Of a stretch of DNA of 54,450 bases, positions 31,886 to 41,309 are shown one piece after another. A program made the translations under genes and the position numbers. How positions within the stretch are numbered: the stretch's first letter is position 1; every line of letters begins with the position of its first letter. Source of the stretch: CAWUJT01 sp963922715 (GTDB lineage Bacteria > Pseudomonadota > Alphaproteobacteria > Rhodobacterales > Rhodobacteraceae). The notes below the pieces were generated by a model. That model ran no database searches. It saw only the letters and a list, made by a program, of their open reading frames with translations, and had not been told where the DNA came from. Where the stretch lies: the NCBI GenBank assembly GCA_963922715.1, contig CAWUJT010000005.1:1-54450 (forward strand), written 5' to 3'.

Positions 31886-33795
31886 GCGCATTCGATAAAT
31901 TGGTGGCGGGTCTCAAACGCACACCGCAACCAGATCCAACCGCTAAGGCGCAAGTTTTGGCTTTGGCCAAAGAAAATTTTGCGCGCGCCCAAGAAACGGA
32001 TGTTGCGGGGCGTCAGAAGGATAACCAGTCACAAAGGGCTGGGATCTTGACAAGGATATACGATATGTTTGCATCTTCTTTGCGCCCGGCGCTTTACGTC
32101 ACCTCTTCGCTCGTCGTTGTGGGGGTTGGTCTGTTCGCCACTCAGGATATGTGGTCTCCACCGACATCTCCGCTCAAAGCCCCCGAGATTGCTACACAAC
32201 AAGTTCAGGACACTTCAGAGCTTTTGTCCCCCTCGCCTTCTTTAGAAATGTTGCAGTTAGATGCGGCTTCTGCGGCTGACGGCATGGATGTTGCTACACA
32301 CAGCACCAGCCAGCTTGCCGCCCCCAGGGCGAGGACAGAGGGAGTTTTTTCCGCCGCGCCAGCGCAACAACTGCAAGCCGTACAACCCAAAAGTCTGATT
32401 TTCCCTGAGCCCTCCACCACAGACCGCTTTGCGTCTGAAGACGACAATCCCGTCAAAGTGACGGTGGAAGAACCTGTCTCCACCTTCTCGATCGATGTGG
32501 ATACCGCCAGCTACGCGATTGCGCGACGCTGGTTGCAATCGGGCAGCCTGCCACACAAAGAGGCTGTCCGCATTGAGGAATTTATCAATGCGTTCGATTA
32601 CGCTTACCAAAGTCCGACAGAGGATGTGCCCTTTGCCGTTCACACCCAGCTCAGCACAACCCCGTGGAACCCGGATACGCAGCTTTTGCATGTGGCCATT
32701 CAGGGCAGGGAGGGTGTTGAACGCCCCCCGCTGGACCTTGTGTTTCTGATTGATACCTCAGGCTCGATGCAATCACCCGATAAGCTGCCGTTGTTGCAAA
32801 AATCCTTCGCCATGCTGCTCGGCGCGCTCAATCCAAACGATACCGTGGCGCTGGTCACCTATGCCGGGTCTTCGGAAATCGCGCTCGAACCAACACCTGT
32901 CTCTGAGCGCAGCACGATCGACGCCGCCCTGATGCGGTTGACAGCCGGGGGCGGCACCGCCGGGGCCACAGGACTTACCACCGCCTATGATCTGGCCGCT
33001 CAAGGGCAGGGCGATGGGCGGTTGTCGCGGGTGATCTTGGCCACCGATGGCGATTTTAACATCGGTCTGTCCAGTCCTGACGCCATGGAAGATTTCATCA
33101 CAGCCCGCCGGGATCAGGGCACAAGCCTCAGCATCTTGGGTTTCGGTCGCGGCAATTTGAATGACGCTTTGATGCAAGCACTGGCCCAAGCGGGCAATGG
33201 CCAGGCCGCCTACATCGACACAGCCTTAGAGGCGCAAAGAGTACTGGTGGACAATGTCCAATCGCTTGTGCCCATCGCGGGCGATGTGAAAATCCAGATC
33301 GAATTCAACCCGGCACAAATCGCGGAATATCGCCTGATTGGCTATGAGACACGGGCGCTGGCGCGCGAAGACTTCAACAATGACCGGGTTGATGCCGGTG
33401 ACATTGGCGCGGGTCACAGCGTCACAGCGCTTTATGAACTCACCCCCGTGGGCAGCCCGGCACGATTGACCGAGCCTTTGCGCTACAGCGTTGCGGAGGT
33501 GCCGGACAGCGCGGAAACGGGGTATCTGCGGTTGCGGTATAAAAATCCCGATGACACCGCAAGCCAACTGATTGAGGCGGTTTTGCCAACTGAGGTCAGC
33601 GCGCTTGACACAGAGGCACGATTTGCCGTGGCCATGGCAGGCTTTGGCCAGCTCTTGCGCGGGACTACCGCCCTGGGCGATTGGTCCTGGAGCGAAGCGC
33701 TGGACTTTACCGAAGCGGCCGTGACGCAAAATCCAACAGCACACCGCAGTGAAGCACTTCAGTTGATGCGGTTGGCGCAAACCCTCTCACAGTGA
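31882..33795 (+). CDS. Membrane-anchored VWA-domain protein, possible anti-sigma
   Basis: The 637-aa protein has a cytoplasmic N-terminus (about residues 1-70), one membrane helix (about 71-90, LYVTSSLVVVGVGLFA), a low-complexity linker and then a VWA N-terminal plus VWA domain. VEEPVSTFSIDVDTASYAIARRWL marks the VWA_N region. The MIDAS motif DTSGSM and the later ATDGDFN provide metal-ion adhesion residues. A DUF3520-like C-terminus follows. Coupling to the ECF sigma gene suggests that the short cytoplasmic segment acts as anti-sigma and the periplasmic VWA part as sensor. That role is inferred. Confidence 0.85.
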   Translation: MSAFDKLVAGLKRTPQPDPTAKAQVLALAKENFARAQETDVAGRQKDNQSQRAGILTRIYDMFASSLRPALYVTSSLVVVGVGLFATQDMWSPPTSPLKAPEIATQQVQDTSELLSPSPSLEMLQLDAASAADGMDVATHSTSQLAAPRARTEGVFSAAPAQQLQAVQPKSLIFPEPSTTDRFASEDDNPVKVTVEEPVSTFSIDVDTASYAIARRWLQSGSLPHKEAVRIEEFINAFDYAYQSPTEDVPFAVHTQLSTTPWNPDTQLLHVAIQGREGVERPPLDLVFLIDTSGSMQSPDKLPLLQKSFAMLLGALNPNDTVALVTYAGSSEIALEPTPVSERSTIDAALMRLTAGGGTAGATGLTTAYDLAAQGQGDGRLSRVILATDGDFNIGLSSPDAMEDFITARRDQGTSLSILGFGRGNLNDALMQALAQAGNGQAAYIDTALEAQRVLVDNVQSLVPIAGDVKIQIEFNPAQIAEYRLIGYETRALAREDFNNDRVDAGDIGAGHSVTALYELTPVGSPARLTEPLRYSVAEVPDSAETGYLRLRYKNPDDTASQLIEAVLPTEVSALDTEARFAVAMAGFGQLLRGTTALGDWSWSEALDFTEAAVTQNPTAHRSEALQLMRLAQTLSQ

Positions 33796-33829
33796 TCGCG
33801 GGCACGCCCCCCCTGAGGCGCAGCAGGCT

Positions 33830-36187
33830 CTAATTGGCGGGCAAGAGGTCTGGAACAATCGTGACCACAGAGGGAAAGGTCCACAGAATGGCCAGACCCA
33901 GAACCTGGATCAACACGAACGGCAAAACGCCCCGGTAGATATGGCCAGTGGTCACCTCTCGGGGCGCGACCCCTCTGAGGTAGAACAGCGCAAATCCAAA
34001 AGGCGGGGTCAGGAATGAGGTTTGCAGATTGACCGCGATCATGATCGTCACCCACTTGGGATCCATCGTGCCGCCGTAGATCACTGGTCCCACAATGGGA
34101 ATGACGATATAAATGATCTCCAGAAAATCGAGGACAAAGCCCAGGATGAACAACACCAGCATCACAATGAGGAACACCGTGATCTCACTGTCGAAGCTGC
34201 GCAGAAATTCCTGGATGTAATGTTCGCCGCCAAAGGAAATCACCACCAGGTTCAGCAGTTGTGAACCGATCAAAATCGTGAACACCATCGAGGTGACTTT
34301 GGCTGTCTCTCGCACCACGGGTGACAGAACACCGGCGCGGAATAACACCCAAGCGCCATAAAGCAGCCCGCCAAAGGCGATGTGATACGCGATGAGCGCA
34401 ATCACCCGGGCAATGATATCGCCCACTGTGAGCGTGCTGACACCCGTGCGCAAATCAAAGTTGATCCCAAAGAGCAGCATCACAACCAGGGCAAGGCTGG
34501 CCAGCAAGATCATGCGACCTGATTTATGTTCCTCGGTCAGTTTGCGGTAAGCCGCCAGCATAATGGCCCCTGCCGCGCCAAGGGCGGCTGCCGGGGTGGG
34601 GTTGGTGATCCCACCCAGGATGGAGCCCAAAACGGCCACGATCAAAACCAGTGGTGGGAACACAACGCGCAACAAATCGTTTTGCGCCAACCGCTCCATG
34701 GCGGGCATCAAGCCCCAAAGCGTAATCGCCAAGGGCAGCGCCAGGATCAAAAAGCTGATGCCGGGATCTGTCAACGGGCCAATCAGGGCAATATCCAACA
34801 CCAGGGCCAGCAGAACGCCACCGGCTCCGATCAATAGCGGGCGAGGATCGGCCAGTGGGTTGATGCCGCGGGCTGTTGCCAAAACCAGGGCGAGGCCCAG
34901 AAACAACACCGCCACACCGCTGCCAATCGGGGCGGCATTGGCCACGGCCTCGGCCCGTAACGCGGCGCGCTGTTCTGCGGTCAATTCCTGCGCTTGAACA
35001 ACGCCACCGGCGGCATTGATCGCCTCTTGCTCCGCCACCGCGCGATCCCAGGCGTCTTGTCCATGCAGATCGATCATCGCGGCCTGACAACTGTCCGAGA
35101 CATTGGTCCGCAAGGACGCCGTTTCCCCCGCTTCGCTATAGCTGCCCACGGTGATGGATTGGGAGCCGATCAGGCCAACCTGTCCCGCAAGCACACCGGC
35201 CAGGATAATGCCAACCGGCACGGCACAAAACCAGGTCAGCGCGTCTCGGCCTGTGATCACAGAAGTTGCATCGGCATCGAACTGAACCGGCGGCGCTTTG
35301 GCAGGGTTCAGGAGCGCAAAGCCAAAGGCATAGCCTGCATAAAGGGCAGCGAGCAAAATTCCGGGCAACAGGGCCGCTTGGAACAATGTGCCGACAGACA
35401 CAACCGCTGGCTCCCCCAGATAGGTCAGCGCATCGGAGCATCCCACAAGCTGCGCGCGCTCTTCCTGGGCGGTGGAGTATAAATCCCCTGCGAGTGTTCC
35501 CAGAAGGACGATCACGATCGAGGGCGGAATGATTTGCCCCAAGGTGCCCGAGGCCGCGATCACGCCGGTAGATAACTCAGGGCTGTAGCCATTGCGCAGC
35601 ATGGTGGGCAGGGCCAAAAGCCCCATGGTCACAACTGTCGCGCCGACAATCCCGGTCGAGGCCGCCAGAAACGCCCCCACAATGACGATGGACACGGCCA
35701 AACCCCCCGGCATCGGCCCAAAGACCCGTGCCATGGTGGTCAACAGATCGTTGGCGATCTTGGAGCGTTCCAGCGTGATCCCCATCATCACGAACATCAG
35801 CACCGCGAGAAGCGTCTCGATCGAGGCGCCTGCGATCACCCGTTCATTCATCCGGTTGACGATGAAGCTCAGGTTGCGGTCCATTGCCTGTTCCCAGCCC
35901 CCTGGGAACAGCGCCTCTTCCACACGCGGCAATTCGGGATAGCGGAAGACGGAAATCGCCTCCCGCGCCACACCTTCGGCAATCAATGCGGCATATTCCG
36001 CGCTGCCGGTATCAATCGCTTGGTGGATCAGTAGGCCCGCACCATCAAGGGCCGCGATAATTCCAAAAGAGATCACCCCAGCACCGCCAATGGCAAAGGC
36101 CACCGGAAAACCGGACATGATGCCGCTAAACAGACACAGGAAAACGATCAAAAGGCCGATCTCAATGCCATCTAAACCTAAAAACAT
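33830..36187 (-). CDS. TRAP transporter large permease subunit, extra-long
   Basis: The 785-aa protein is a DctM-type TRAP permease, but DctM is usually about 430 residues. The N-terminal part (about residues 1-280) has DctM features such as SGFPVAFAIGG and ASGTLGQIIPPSIVIVLLG. The C-terminal part (about 560-785) resumes with NLQTSFLTPPFGFALFYLRG and GVLPFVLIQVLG. Between them lies an insertion of about 280 residues containing several further helices and a soluble stretch rich in Ala and Glu. It is 12 bases after the small subunit gene. Confidence 0.9.
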   Translation of the reverse strand: MFLGLDGIEIGLLIVFLCLFSGIMSGFPVAFAIGGAGVISFGIIAALDGAGLLIHQAIDTGSAEYAALIAEGVAREAISVFRYPELPRVEEALFPGGWEQAMDRNLSFIVNRMNERVIAGASIETLLAVLMFVMMGITLERSKIANDLLTTMARVFGPMPGGLAVSIVIVGAFLAASTGIVGATVVTMGLLALPTMLRNGYSPELSTGVIAASGTLGQIIPPSIVIVLLGTLAGDLYSTAQEERAQLVGCSDALTYLGEPAVVSVGTLFQAALLPGILLAALYAGYAFGFALLNPAKAPPVQFDADATSVITGRDALTWFCAVPVGIILAGVLAGQVGLIGSQSITVGSYSEAGETASLRTNVSDSCQAAMIDLHGQDAWDRAVAEQEAINAAGGVVQAQELTAEQRAALRAEAVANAAPIGSGVAVLFLGLALVLATARGINPLADPRPLLIGAGGVLLALVLDIALIGPLTDPGISFLILALPLAITLWGLMPAMERLAQNDLLRVVFPPLVLIVAVLGSILGGITNPTPAAALGAAGAIMLAAYRKLTEEHKSGRMILLASLALVVMLLFGINFDLRTGVSTLTVGDIIARVIALIAYHIAFGGLLYGAWVLFRAGVLSPVVRETAKVTSMVFTILIGSQLLNLVVISFGGEHYIQEFLRSFDSEITVFLIVMLVLFILGFVLDFLEIIYIVIPIVGPVIYGGTMDPKWVTIMIAVNLQTSFLTPPFGFALFYLRGVAPREVTTGHIYRGVLPFVLIQVLGLAILWTFPSVVTIVPDLLPAN

Positions 36188-36199
36188 CGCATAGTTCCT

Positions 36200-37123
36200 T
36201 TAGTGGATTTCGGCAGCGCGTTCGGCATCGGCATCGCCCAGGGTGTCCTTGTCAAGGTATTTGCCCGCGCTGTCCTCACCTTCGCGCCACTCAAGGTAGC
36301 TGCGCCAGAAAAAGGCCACGGCCTGTAGAAAGACAGTGGCGCAAAACAGCACAATCAGAACCTTGAACAAAAAGTAAGCATTAAACCCATTTGGGCTAAA
36401 GCCAATGGTCTCGACATTCCATTTCATAATGCGCGCCTTGCGCAGCAAAAGGTCGATCTGGTCAGAGGCGGAGACTTTCGGCGTCACCAAATGCCGCCAC
36501 ATGAAATACCAAGCATACATCCAGGTGAGTGTGATGGCGGGGATCATAAAAAACAGCGAGCCAAACATATCAATCACCCGCTTGGTGCGATGAGAGACCG
36601 CAGCATAAACCAGATCGACCCGCACATGCCCGCCTTGCACAAAGGTATAGCTGACACAAAGGCAGACGACGATGGCATTATAGAGCTTGAGTTCCTCCGA
36701 CCACCAACTCAGATCGAAGTTGATCAGCGTGAATTGGTCCCAGAGTTTGTAGCCGAAAGGGGCAAACGGCCCCAGGGAAATTTCCGAGACCCGAAAGATG
36801 CGCTGCAAAAACACGATCATCACTTGTTGCAGCACCATCAACAACCCGGCCCAAGCGGCAAAGCGCCCCAGGCCATTGGCAAAACCTTCGAGCCCGCGCA
36901 CGAGGCTCCAAAGAAATGTTCGTTTCCAAACACCGATACCCGTGAGCACCAGAACGGTTGTGAATACGAAGAAGAAAAACTCAACCGACCCACCGTAATA
37001 GATGAAACGGACCAGCGCCTCCCGATCCGACCAGTTGAGCCACGTCAAAGGATGGGTCAGCGCGTGGCCAAAATTATAAAAGGCCATGCCGATATTGGTT
37101 ATGATCCACCAAATCGCGTCCAT
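36200..37123 (-). CDS. TRAP transporter small permease subunit (DctQ type)
   Basis: The 307-aa membrane protein occupies the DctQ position between the binding protein and the large permease. It is much longer than the usual 160-200 residues. Features include FVQGGHVRVDLVYAAVSHRTKRVIDMFGSL, which matches the DctQ 'H-VRVDL' motif. Extra hydrophobic segments occur in the first 130 residues. Both membrane subunits of this system are enlarged, as in the TRAP class with long small subunits. Confidence 0.9.
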   Translation of the reverse strand: MDAIWWIITNIGMAFYNFGHALTHPLTWLNWSDREALVRFIYYGGSVEFFFFVFTTVLVLTGIGVWKRTFLWSLVRGLEGFANGLGRFAAWAGLLMVLQQVMIVFLQRIFRVSEISLGPFAPFGYKLWDQFTLINFDLSWWSEELKLYNAIVVCLCVSYTFVQGGHVRVDLVYAAVSHRTKRVIDMFGSLFFMIPAITLTWMYAWYFMWRHLVTPKVSASDQIDLLLRKARIMKWNVETIGFSPNGFNAYFLFKVLIVLFCATVFLQAVAFFWRSYLEWREGEDSAGKYLDKDTLGDADAERAAEIH

Positions 37124-37236
37124 CGCGCCTCTCCCCCTTTAATTGGTGCACACCCTCTTGTTGGGTTTTGGGACGCGCCCCACCGCTCTGGAGGGGCGCA
37201 GATCCTGATGCTTAAGAAGTGCTTTGCTTTCAGGCG

Positions 37237-38319
37237 TTAGCCCAGAACGCGGTCCCGCTGTGCGCGATAAGCACCTTCGGAACGTTCAATCCAAGATGAA
37301 GACGCCCGCATCGAAGCCATGGCGCTGTCGTAGATCTTCTTGTAGATCTCATCGCCCATGTTTTCCTGGTGGACTTCGTTGGCAGCCGTGCCAAAGGCAT
37401 CCCATACGCTGTCTGGGAATTCACGCATCTGAACGCCACCGGCGGCCAAACGCTGCAACGCTGTTCCATTCTCGGCCAAGAATTGCGCAAGGTTCCACTG
37501 GTGGGCTTCACCGGCGGCAACCTCATAAACTTTCTGATGGGCAGGCGACAGGCTGTCATAGACCTCTCGGTTCATGGCCAGCGAAAGCCCGGCACCTGGC
37601 TCATGGAAGCCGGCAGTATAATAGATTTTGGTGATCTCTTGGAAGCCAGCTTTTTCATCGGCCCAGGGGCCAATCCACTCAGTCCCGTCAATCGCACCAG
37701 AGGCCAAGGCTTGATAAACTTCTGAGCCAGGCAGGTTTTGGACAGACGCGCCAAGTTTGCCAAGGGCTTTGCCACCCAAGCCAGGCATGCGGAATTTCAG
37801 GCCGTTGAAGTCTTCTGGGCCATTGATTTCCGCGCGGAACCAGCCACCGGCTTGCGCGCCTGTGTTGCCCGCAAGGAACGATTTGAGGCCAAAAATTTCG
37901 CCCAACTCGTCATGCAATTCCATACCGCCGGCATGGTAGTACCAGTTCACAAGCTCTTGCGCGGTCATGCCAAACGGCACAGCGGTAAAAAAGGCATACC
38001 CTGGATGTTGACCAACAAAGTAGTAGTCCGCCCCATGATACATATCCGCTTGGCCCGCGGTCACCGCGTCAAACACCTCGAACGCGCCGACAAGCTCACC
38101 AGCTGCTTTCAGGTCGATGGTGAGATCTCCATCCGTCATGGCGGTGATTGTGTCGGCACAGCGCTGGGCTGCGTCATGGACACCGGCCAGGCCACGGCCC
38201 CATGTTGTCACAAGTGTCAGTGTACGTTTGCCTTGCGCATAAGCAGGTGCTGCAAGCGTGCTCGCTGCAGCGGCACTGCCCCCCAAGGCTGAGGTGCGCA
38301 AAAAGGAACGACGATCCAT
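37237..38319 (-). CDS. TRAP transporter substrate-binding protein DctP, Tat-exported
   Basis: The 360-aa periplasmic protein has a twin-arginine signal (MDRRSFLRTSALGGSAAA, cleaved near APAYAQ). The DctP fold is marked by AGELVGAFEVFDAVTAGQADMYHGADYYF and GTEWIGPWADEKAGFQ. The ATG follows GGAGG eight bases upstream. The pattern resembles the 2-oxoacid/lactate-type DctP_2 group, for example TakP, so a carboxylate is the likely ligand, but this is not certain. It is the first gene of a dctP-dctQ-dctM operon. Confidence 0.93.
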   Translation of the reverse strand: MDRRSFLRTSALGGSAAAASTLAAPAYAQGKRTLTLVTTWGRGLAGVHDAAQRCADTITAMTDGDLTIDLKAAGELVGAFEVFDAVTAGQADMYHGADYYFVGQHPGYAFFTAVPFGMTAQELVNWYYHAGGMELHDELGEIFGLKSFLAGNTGAQAGGWFRAEINGPEDFNGLKFRMPGLGGKALGKLGASVQNLPGSEVYQALASGAIDGTEWIGPWADEKAGFQEITKIYYTAGFHEPGAGLSLAMNREVYDSLSPAHQKVYEVAAGEAHQWNLAQFLAENGTALQRLAAGGVQMREFPDSVWDAFGTAANEVHQENMGDEIYKKIYDSAMASMRASSSWIERSEGAYRAQRDRVLG

Positions 38320-38346
38320 ATAATTTCCTCCCATTCATAAAAGGCC

Positions 38347-38365
38347 GCACCCCACTTTGGGATGC
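38347..38365 (-). promoter_or_regulatory. Leader hairpin between DUF599 and the TRAP operon
   Basis: On the minus strand GCATCCCA, loop AAG, and TGGGGTGC form an 8-bp stem. GGCCTTTT follows. It could end the DUF599 transcript or sit in the TRAP mRNA leader, about 28 bases before the dctP start. Confidence 0.5.
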
Positions 38366-38472
38366 AGTCTGTGAAACATTAAATAAATATTAAAGGCTTG
38401 TGAACAAAAAACTGTATCCATAATTCGGATTTTAGGTTTGAGATGTTGTTCTAAGAGCACGGCGAAGGGATA

Positions 38473-39168
38473 TTATTGCGCCACACGCAAGAGTTGATTG
38501 CGCGCATGCGATGCAAACTCCCGTGAAATCAATGTCCAACCGGCCAGGACGCTTGCGCCTATCAGCGGAAAGGGGCCGAAAATCCATGCCAAAGCCGCCA
38601 GACCAAAATAAACGGATCGTAAGCCGCGATTAAAGTTCAAGGCGGCGCGGATGTTGAGTTCAGCCGCTTGGCTGGCCCGCAGATCGGCTTGGGCACAGGC
38701 CTCATTTTGCACAGCGGCCATAATCACAGCGCAATAGCCGAACAGACGGTTGGCCCAAACGAATTTCAAAAAGGCATGGGCAAAGAAAAACGTCACAAAA
38801 AGCAGTTTTAGCTCCCACAAGATCGTAGGTTGCGACGCCAGCGGCAGATCTTGGGTCAATGTGACAAGACGGTCTGTGTTACCCAGCACCGCAATCATGC
38901 CGCCAATGGCAATCAAACTCGAAGAAGCGAAAAAAGTCGTCCCCTGGCGCAGGGTTGCCAGAATCGTCGCATCGAAAATACGCGGCACGCGGGTGATCAT
39001 CTGATGCATCCATTCCCGACGATAGTCAGCCATCAGAACCGTGACCGACAGTCTTTTGGCAGGTGGATTCTCGATCACAAGGCCAACGCTTAGCCACAAC
39101 ACTAGGACTGTTGCCAGCGCGAACAAATCAAGGCGAGAAAGAACAAATACAGACTCAAGCGTAATCAT
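38473..39168 (-). CDS. DUF599 family membrane protein
   Basis: The 231-aa protein has about four to five hydrophobic helices and DUF599 features (DYRREWMHQMITRVPRIFDATILATLRQGTTFFASSSLIAIGG and the NRGLRSVYFGLAALAWIFGP region). The family is of unknown function and occurs widely in proteobacteria. It lies upstream of the TRAP operon on the same strand and is separated from it by a hairpin. Confidence 0.88.
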   Translation of the reverse strand: MITLESVFVLSRLDLFALATVLVLWLSVGLVIENPPAKRLSVTVLMADYRREWMHQMITRVPRIFDATILATLRQGTTFFASSSLIAIGGMIAVLGNTDRLVTLTQDLPLASQPTILWELKLLFVTFFFAHAFLKFVWANRLFGYCAVIMAAVQNEACAQADLRASQAAELNIRAALNFNRGLRSVYFGLAALAWIFGPFPLIGASVLAGWTLISREFASHARNQLLRVAQ

Positions 39169-39450
39169 AATTGACTTTTAGAGGGCTGGCACACGTATGC
39201 CCATAGGATTCTTGAGGCGTTTGTTGTCACAGTGCCGAATTTTCAATCGTAACAGGTATTGTTTTCAGACCAGATCAGGAATGCGGCGATTGTTTGTCGA
39301 TCCTGACATACTGTGCCTGACTGGGCCATAGTTCCACTTAAACTGTCTAGATTTGCCTCTAAACCGCCCTGACACTGTACTGTCTTAGTCCAAATAACGC
39401 CCGCATCGCCCTCTAATTTTGATCGCACAAGAAAATTTTTAGGGTGTCCC

Positions 39451-40221
39451 ATGCGACCTATTTTAAAACTGATTTTTTGCTTTGGCATGTTTATCACATT
39501 TGAAGTGAACGCCCAAAACCAGTTTGTTGAAATATCTCAAACAAATTTCACAGATGGCCCTCAAGTATGGCGTTCTGTGGGACGTTTAAACATTGGAAAC
39601 ACAGGCTTTTGCACGGCCTCACTTGTGGCCAATGACGTGGTGATCACGGCGGCGCATTGCCTGTTTGATAAATATGATGGAACGCCTGTACCGATTGATT
39701 CTCTTGAATTTCATGTTGGGTATCGTGATGGGCATGCGCTTGCATATCGCGGTATCAAACGCGTTGTGCTTCATCCTTCTTATGACATCACGGAATATGA
39801 TCTTCTTGGTCGTGTTGGGAACGATATAGCTCTTTTGGAATTAGATAACCCCATACAGACCTTAAACACTATGAAAATGAGTGAACGCCATCAAAGCGCT
39901 GTTGGCGATGTCATGCAAATCGTTTCCTATTCCAAACAAAAAGCCAACGCGCCTTCTTTTGAAAATGCATGTCATATGCTGGCGCGGGACAACAAAGTTT
40001 TGATGTTCGATTGTACAGTTGATCATGGCGCATCGGGCGCACCAATTTTCATCCAGGACGGAGACAATCATCGTCTTGTTTCTGTTGTGTCTGCCAAAGC
40101 GAATTGGCAAGGACGCGAGGTTTCATTGGCCGCTGCGATGGAGACTGACTTAGAGCGGTTGCTCACCGCTTATTATGACAGTGCCAATACGCAACAACGC
40201 ATCGCCACGATAGAGTATTGA
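39451..40221 (+). CDS. Secreted trypsin-like serine protease (first of tandem pair)
   Basis: The 256-aa protein has a signal peptide (about residues 1-22) and the chymotrypsin-fold triad: H69 in TAAHC, D125 in NDIALLEL and S195 in HGASGAPIF. In classical trypsin the Ser motif is GDSGGP; here the position before Ser is Ala and one Gly is Ala. Cysteine pairs such as FCTAS with TAAHC suggest disulfides. The region is lower in GC than most of the window, which may mean a different origin. It is followed 97 bases later by a clear paralogue. Confidence 0.87.
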   Translation: MRPILKLIFCFGMFITFEVNAQNQFVEISQTNFTDGPQVWRSVGRLNIGNTGFCTASLVANDVVITAAHCLFDKYDGTPVPIDSLEFHVGYRDGHALAYRGIKRVVLHPSYDITEYDLLGRVGNDIALLELDNPIQTLNTMKMSERHQSAVGDVMQIVSYSKQKANAPSFENACHMLARDNKVLMFDCTVDHGASGAPIFIQDGDNHRLVSVVSAKANWQGREVSLAAAMETDLERLLTAYYDSANTQQRIATIEY

Positions 40222-40318
40222 TCAAGGAGCGGCTGAATGCGGCGCAGCATGACAAATGAATGTGCAGCAAGACTTCAAAAGCTTTGTTTCAAGAGGTTAA
40301 ATAATTTAAAGTACAACC

Positions 40319-41218
40319 ATGAAACGGATTTCTAAAATTATTACCATCTTCCTGATGTCACTATGTGGCACTGGGTACGCACAACCACTGCAAACCGGGA
40401 ATGCAGATAATTTGATCGAACTTAATGCGCGTAGCGGCGCGACGCAGTTCAACGCCGTTGGGCGCCTTAATTTTTCCAGTGGATTTTGCACAGCATCATT
40501 GATCAGTGACAAGCTCGTGCTGACGGCGGCACATTGCGTATTTGACGATACCACAGGCGATTTAAAGTCTCCGGAAAGTCTGATGTTCGATGCTGGCTTT
40601 CGAAATGGGCAAAGCATTATTTCCAGATCGGTAAATGTCATCGTGCCGCATCCTAACTATGAGCCGACTGAGAATGCGAGTGTGGAAATGGTGGCCAATG
40701 ATATTGCGTTGATTGAGCTTGCCTTTCCCATACGTGACATCCGCGTTCGCCCCTTCTCTGTGACGCCTGGAATAGAAAAAGGTGACATTATTCATATCGT
40801 CTCTTACGCGGAAGGTCGTACCGAAGTCCCATCACTTGAAAACAATTGTACTGTTCTGTTCCCAATCAATAAAACGGCGGCTTTGAGTTGTGCAGGGGCC
40901 TCCGGCGCGTCAGGAGCGCCAATTTTTCGTATCGAAGGCAAACAAATCAGTGTTGTTTCGGTGATCTCTGGTGGAGGTGAAATTGATGATGAAGTTTACA
41001 CAATTGCACCAACAATGACGGATGCGTTTGATGAAGTTTTACAGGTTTATGAAACGAATTTTGCCACCTCTGGCCCTGGATTGCCGAGTCGTCTGCCAAC
41101 AGCCGTACCGCAAAATTCCAATGCGCCCAGATCATCTGGGACAACGTCTTCGGGGGCACGTACAATCAGTATTGGTGATAAAAGCATCTTGAATTTTGGC
41201 GATAGGCTCTCCAATTAA
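40319..41218 (+). CDS. Secreted trypsin-like serine protease (second of tandem pair)
   Basis: The 299-aa paralogue has a signal peptide (about residues 1-21) and triad H72, D128 and S198, with the same SGASGAP active-site variant. It shares VGRLNF-SSGFCTASLI, TAAHC and the VSYAEGRTEVPSLENNC block with its neighbour. A 45-residue Pro/Ser/Thr-rich tail follows the protease domain and is absent in the first copy. The two arose by tandem duplication and then diverged. Targets are unknown. Confidence 0.87.
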   Translation: MKRISKIITIFLMSLCGTGYAQPLQTGNADNLIELNARSGATQFNAVGRLNFSSGFCTASLISDKLVLTAAHCVFDDTTGDLKSPESLMFDAGFRNGQSIISRSVNVIVPHPNYEPTENASVEMVANDIALIELAFPIRDIRVRPFSVTPGIEKGDIIHIVSYAEGRTEVPSLENNCTVLFPINKTAALSCAGASGASGAPIFRIEGKQISVVSVISGGGEIDDEVYTIAPTMTDAFDEVLQVYETNFATSGPGLPSRLPTAVPQNSNAPRSSGTTSSGARTISIGDKSILNFGDRLSN

Positions 41219-41254
41219 AAATCACAGTTGCCGTTAAGGGACTGGATTTTAACA

Positions 41255-41309
41255 GGATGCCCTCATTCAAGGGATCCAAAACACAGTATTGCTCTAAGGA
41301 GGATGCAAA
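41255..41309 (+). promoter_or_regulatory. ROSE-like RNA thermometer in the hsp20 leader
   Basis: The last hairpin before the ATG reads TTGCTCT-AA-GGAGGAT. This is the ROSE arrangement in which the TTGCT strand masks the GGAGG ribosome site with an internal G-G mismatch and a U-U pair. A second hairpin precedes it (GGATGCCCT, loop CATTCA, AGGGATCC, at 41255-41277). It is expected to melt at heat-shock temperature and expose the ribosome site of the small heat shock gene. Confidence 0.75.

Noticed and set aside
39243..39497. Minus-strand open frame of 84 codons between DUF599 and the first protease
   Set aside because: It overlaps the protease start, has no ribosome site or recognised domain, and ends without neighbours on its strand. 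It is probably a chance frame, although a gene remnant cannot be excluded.
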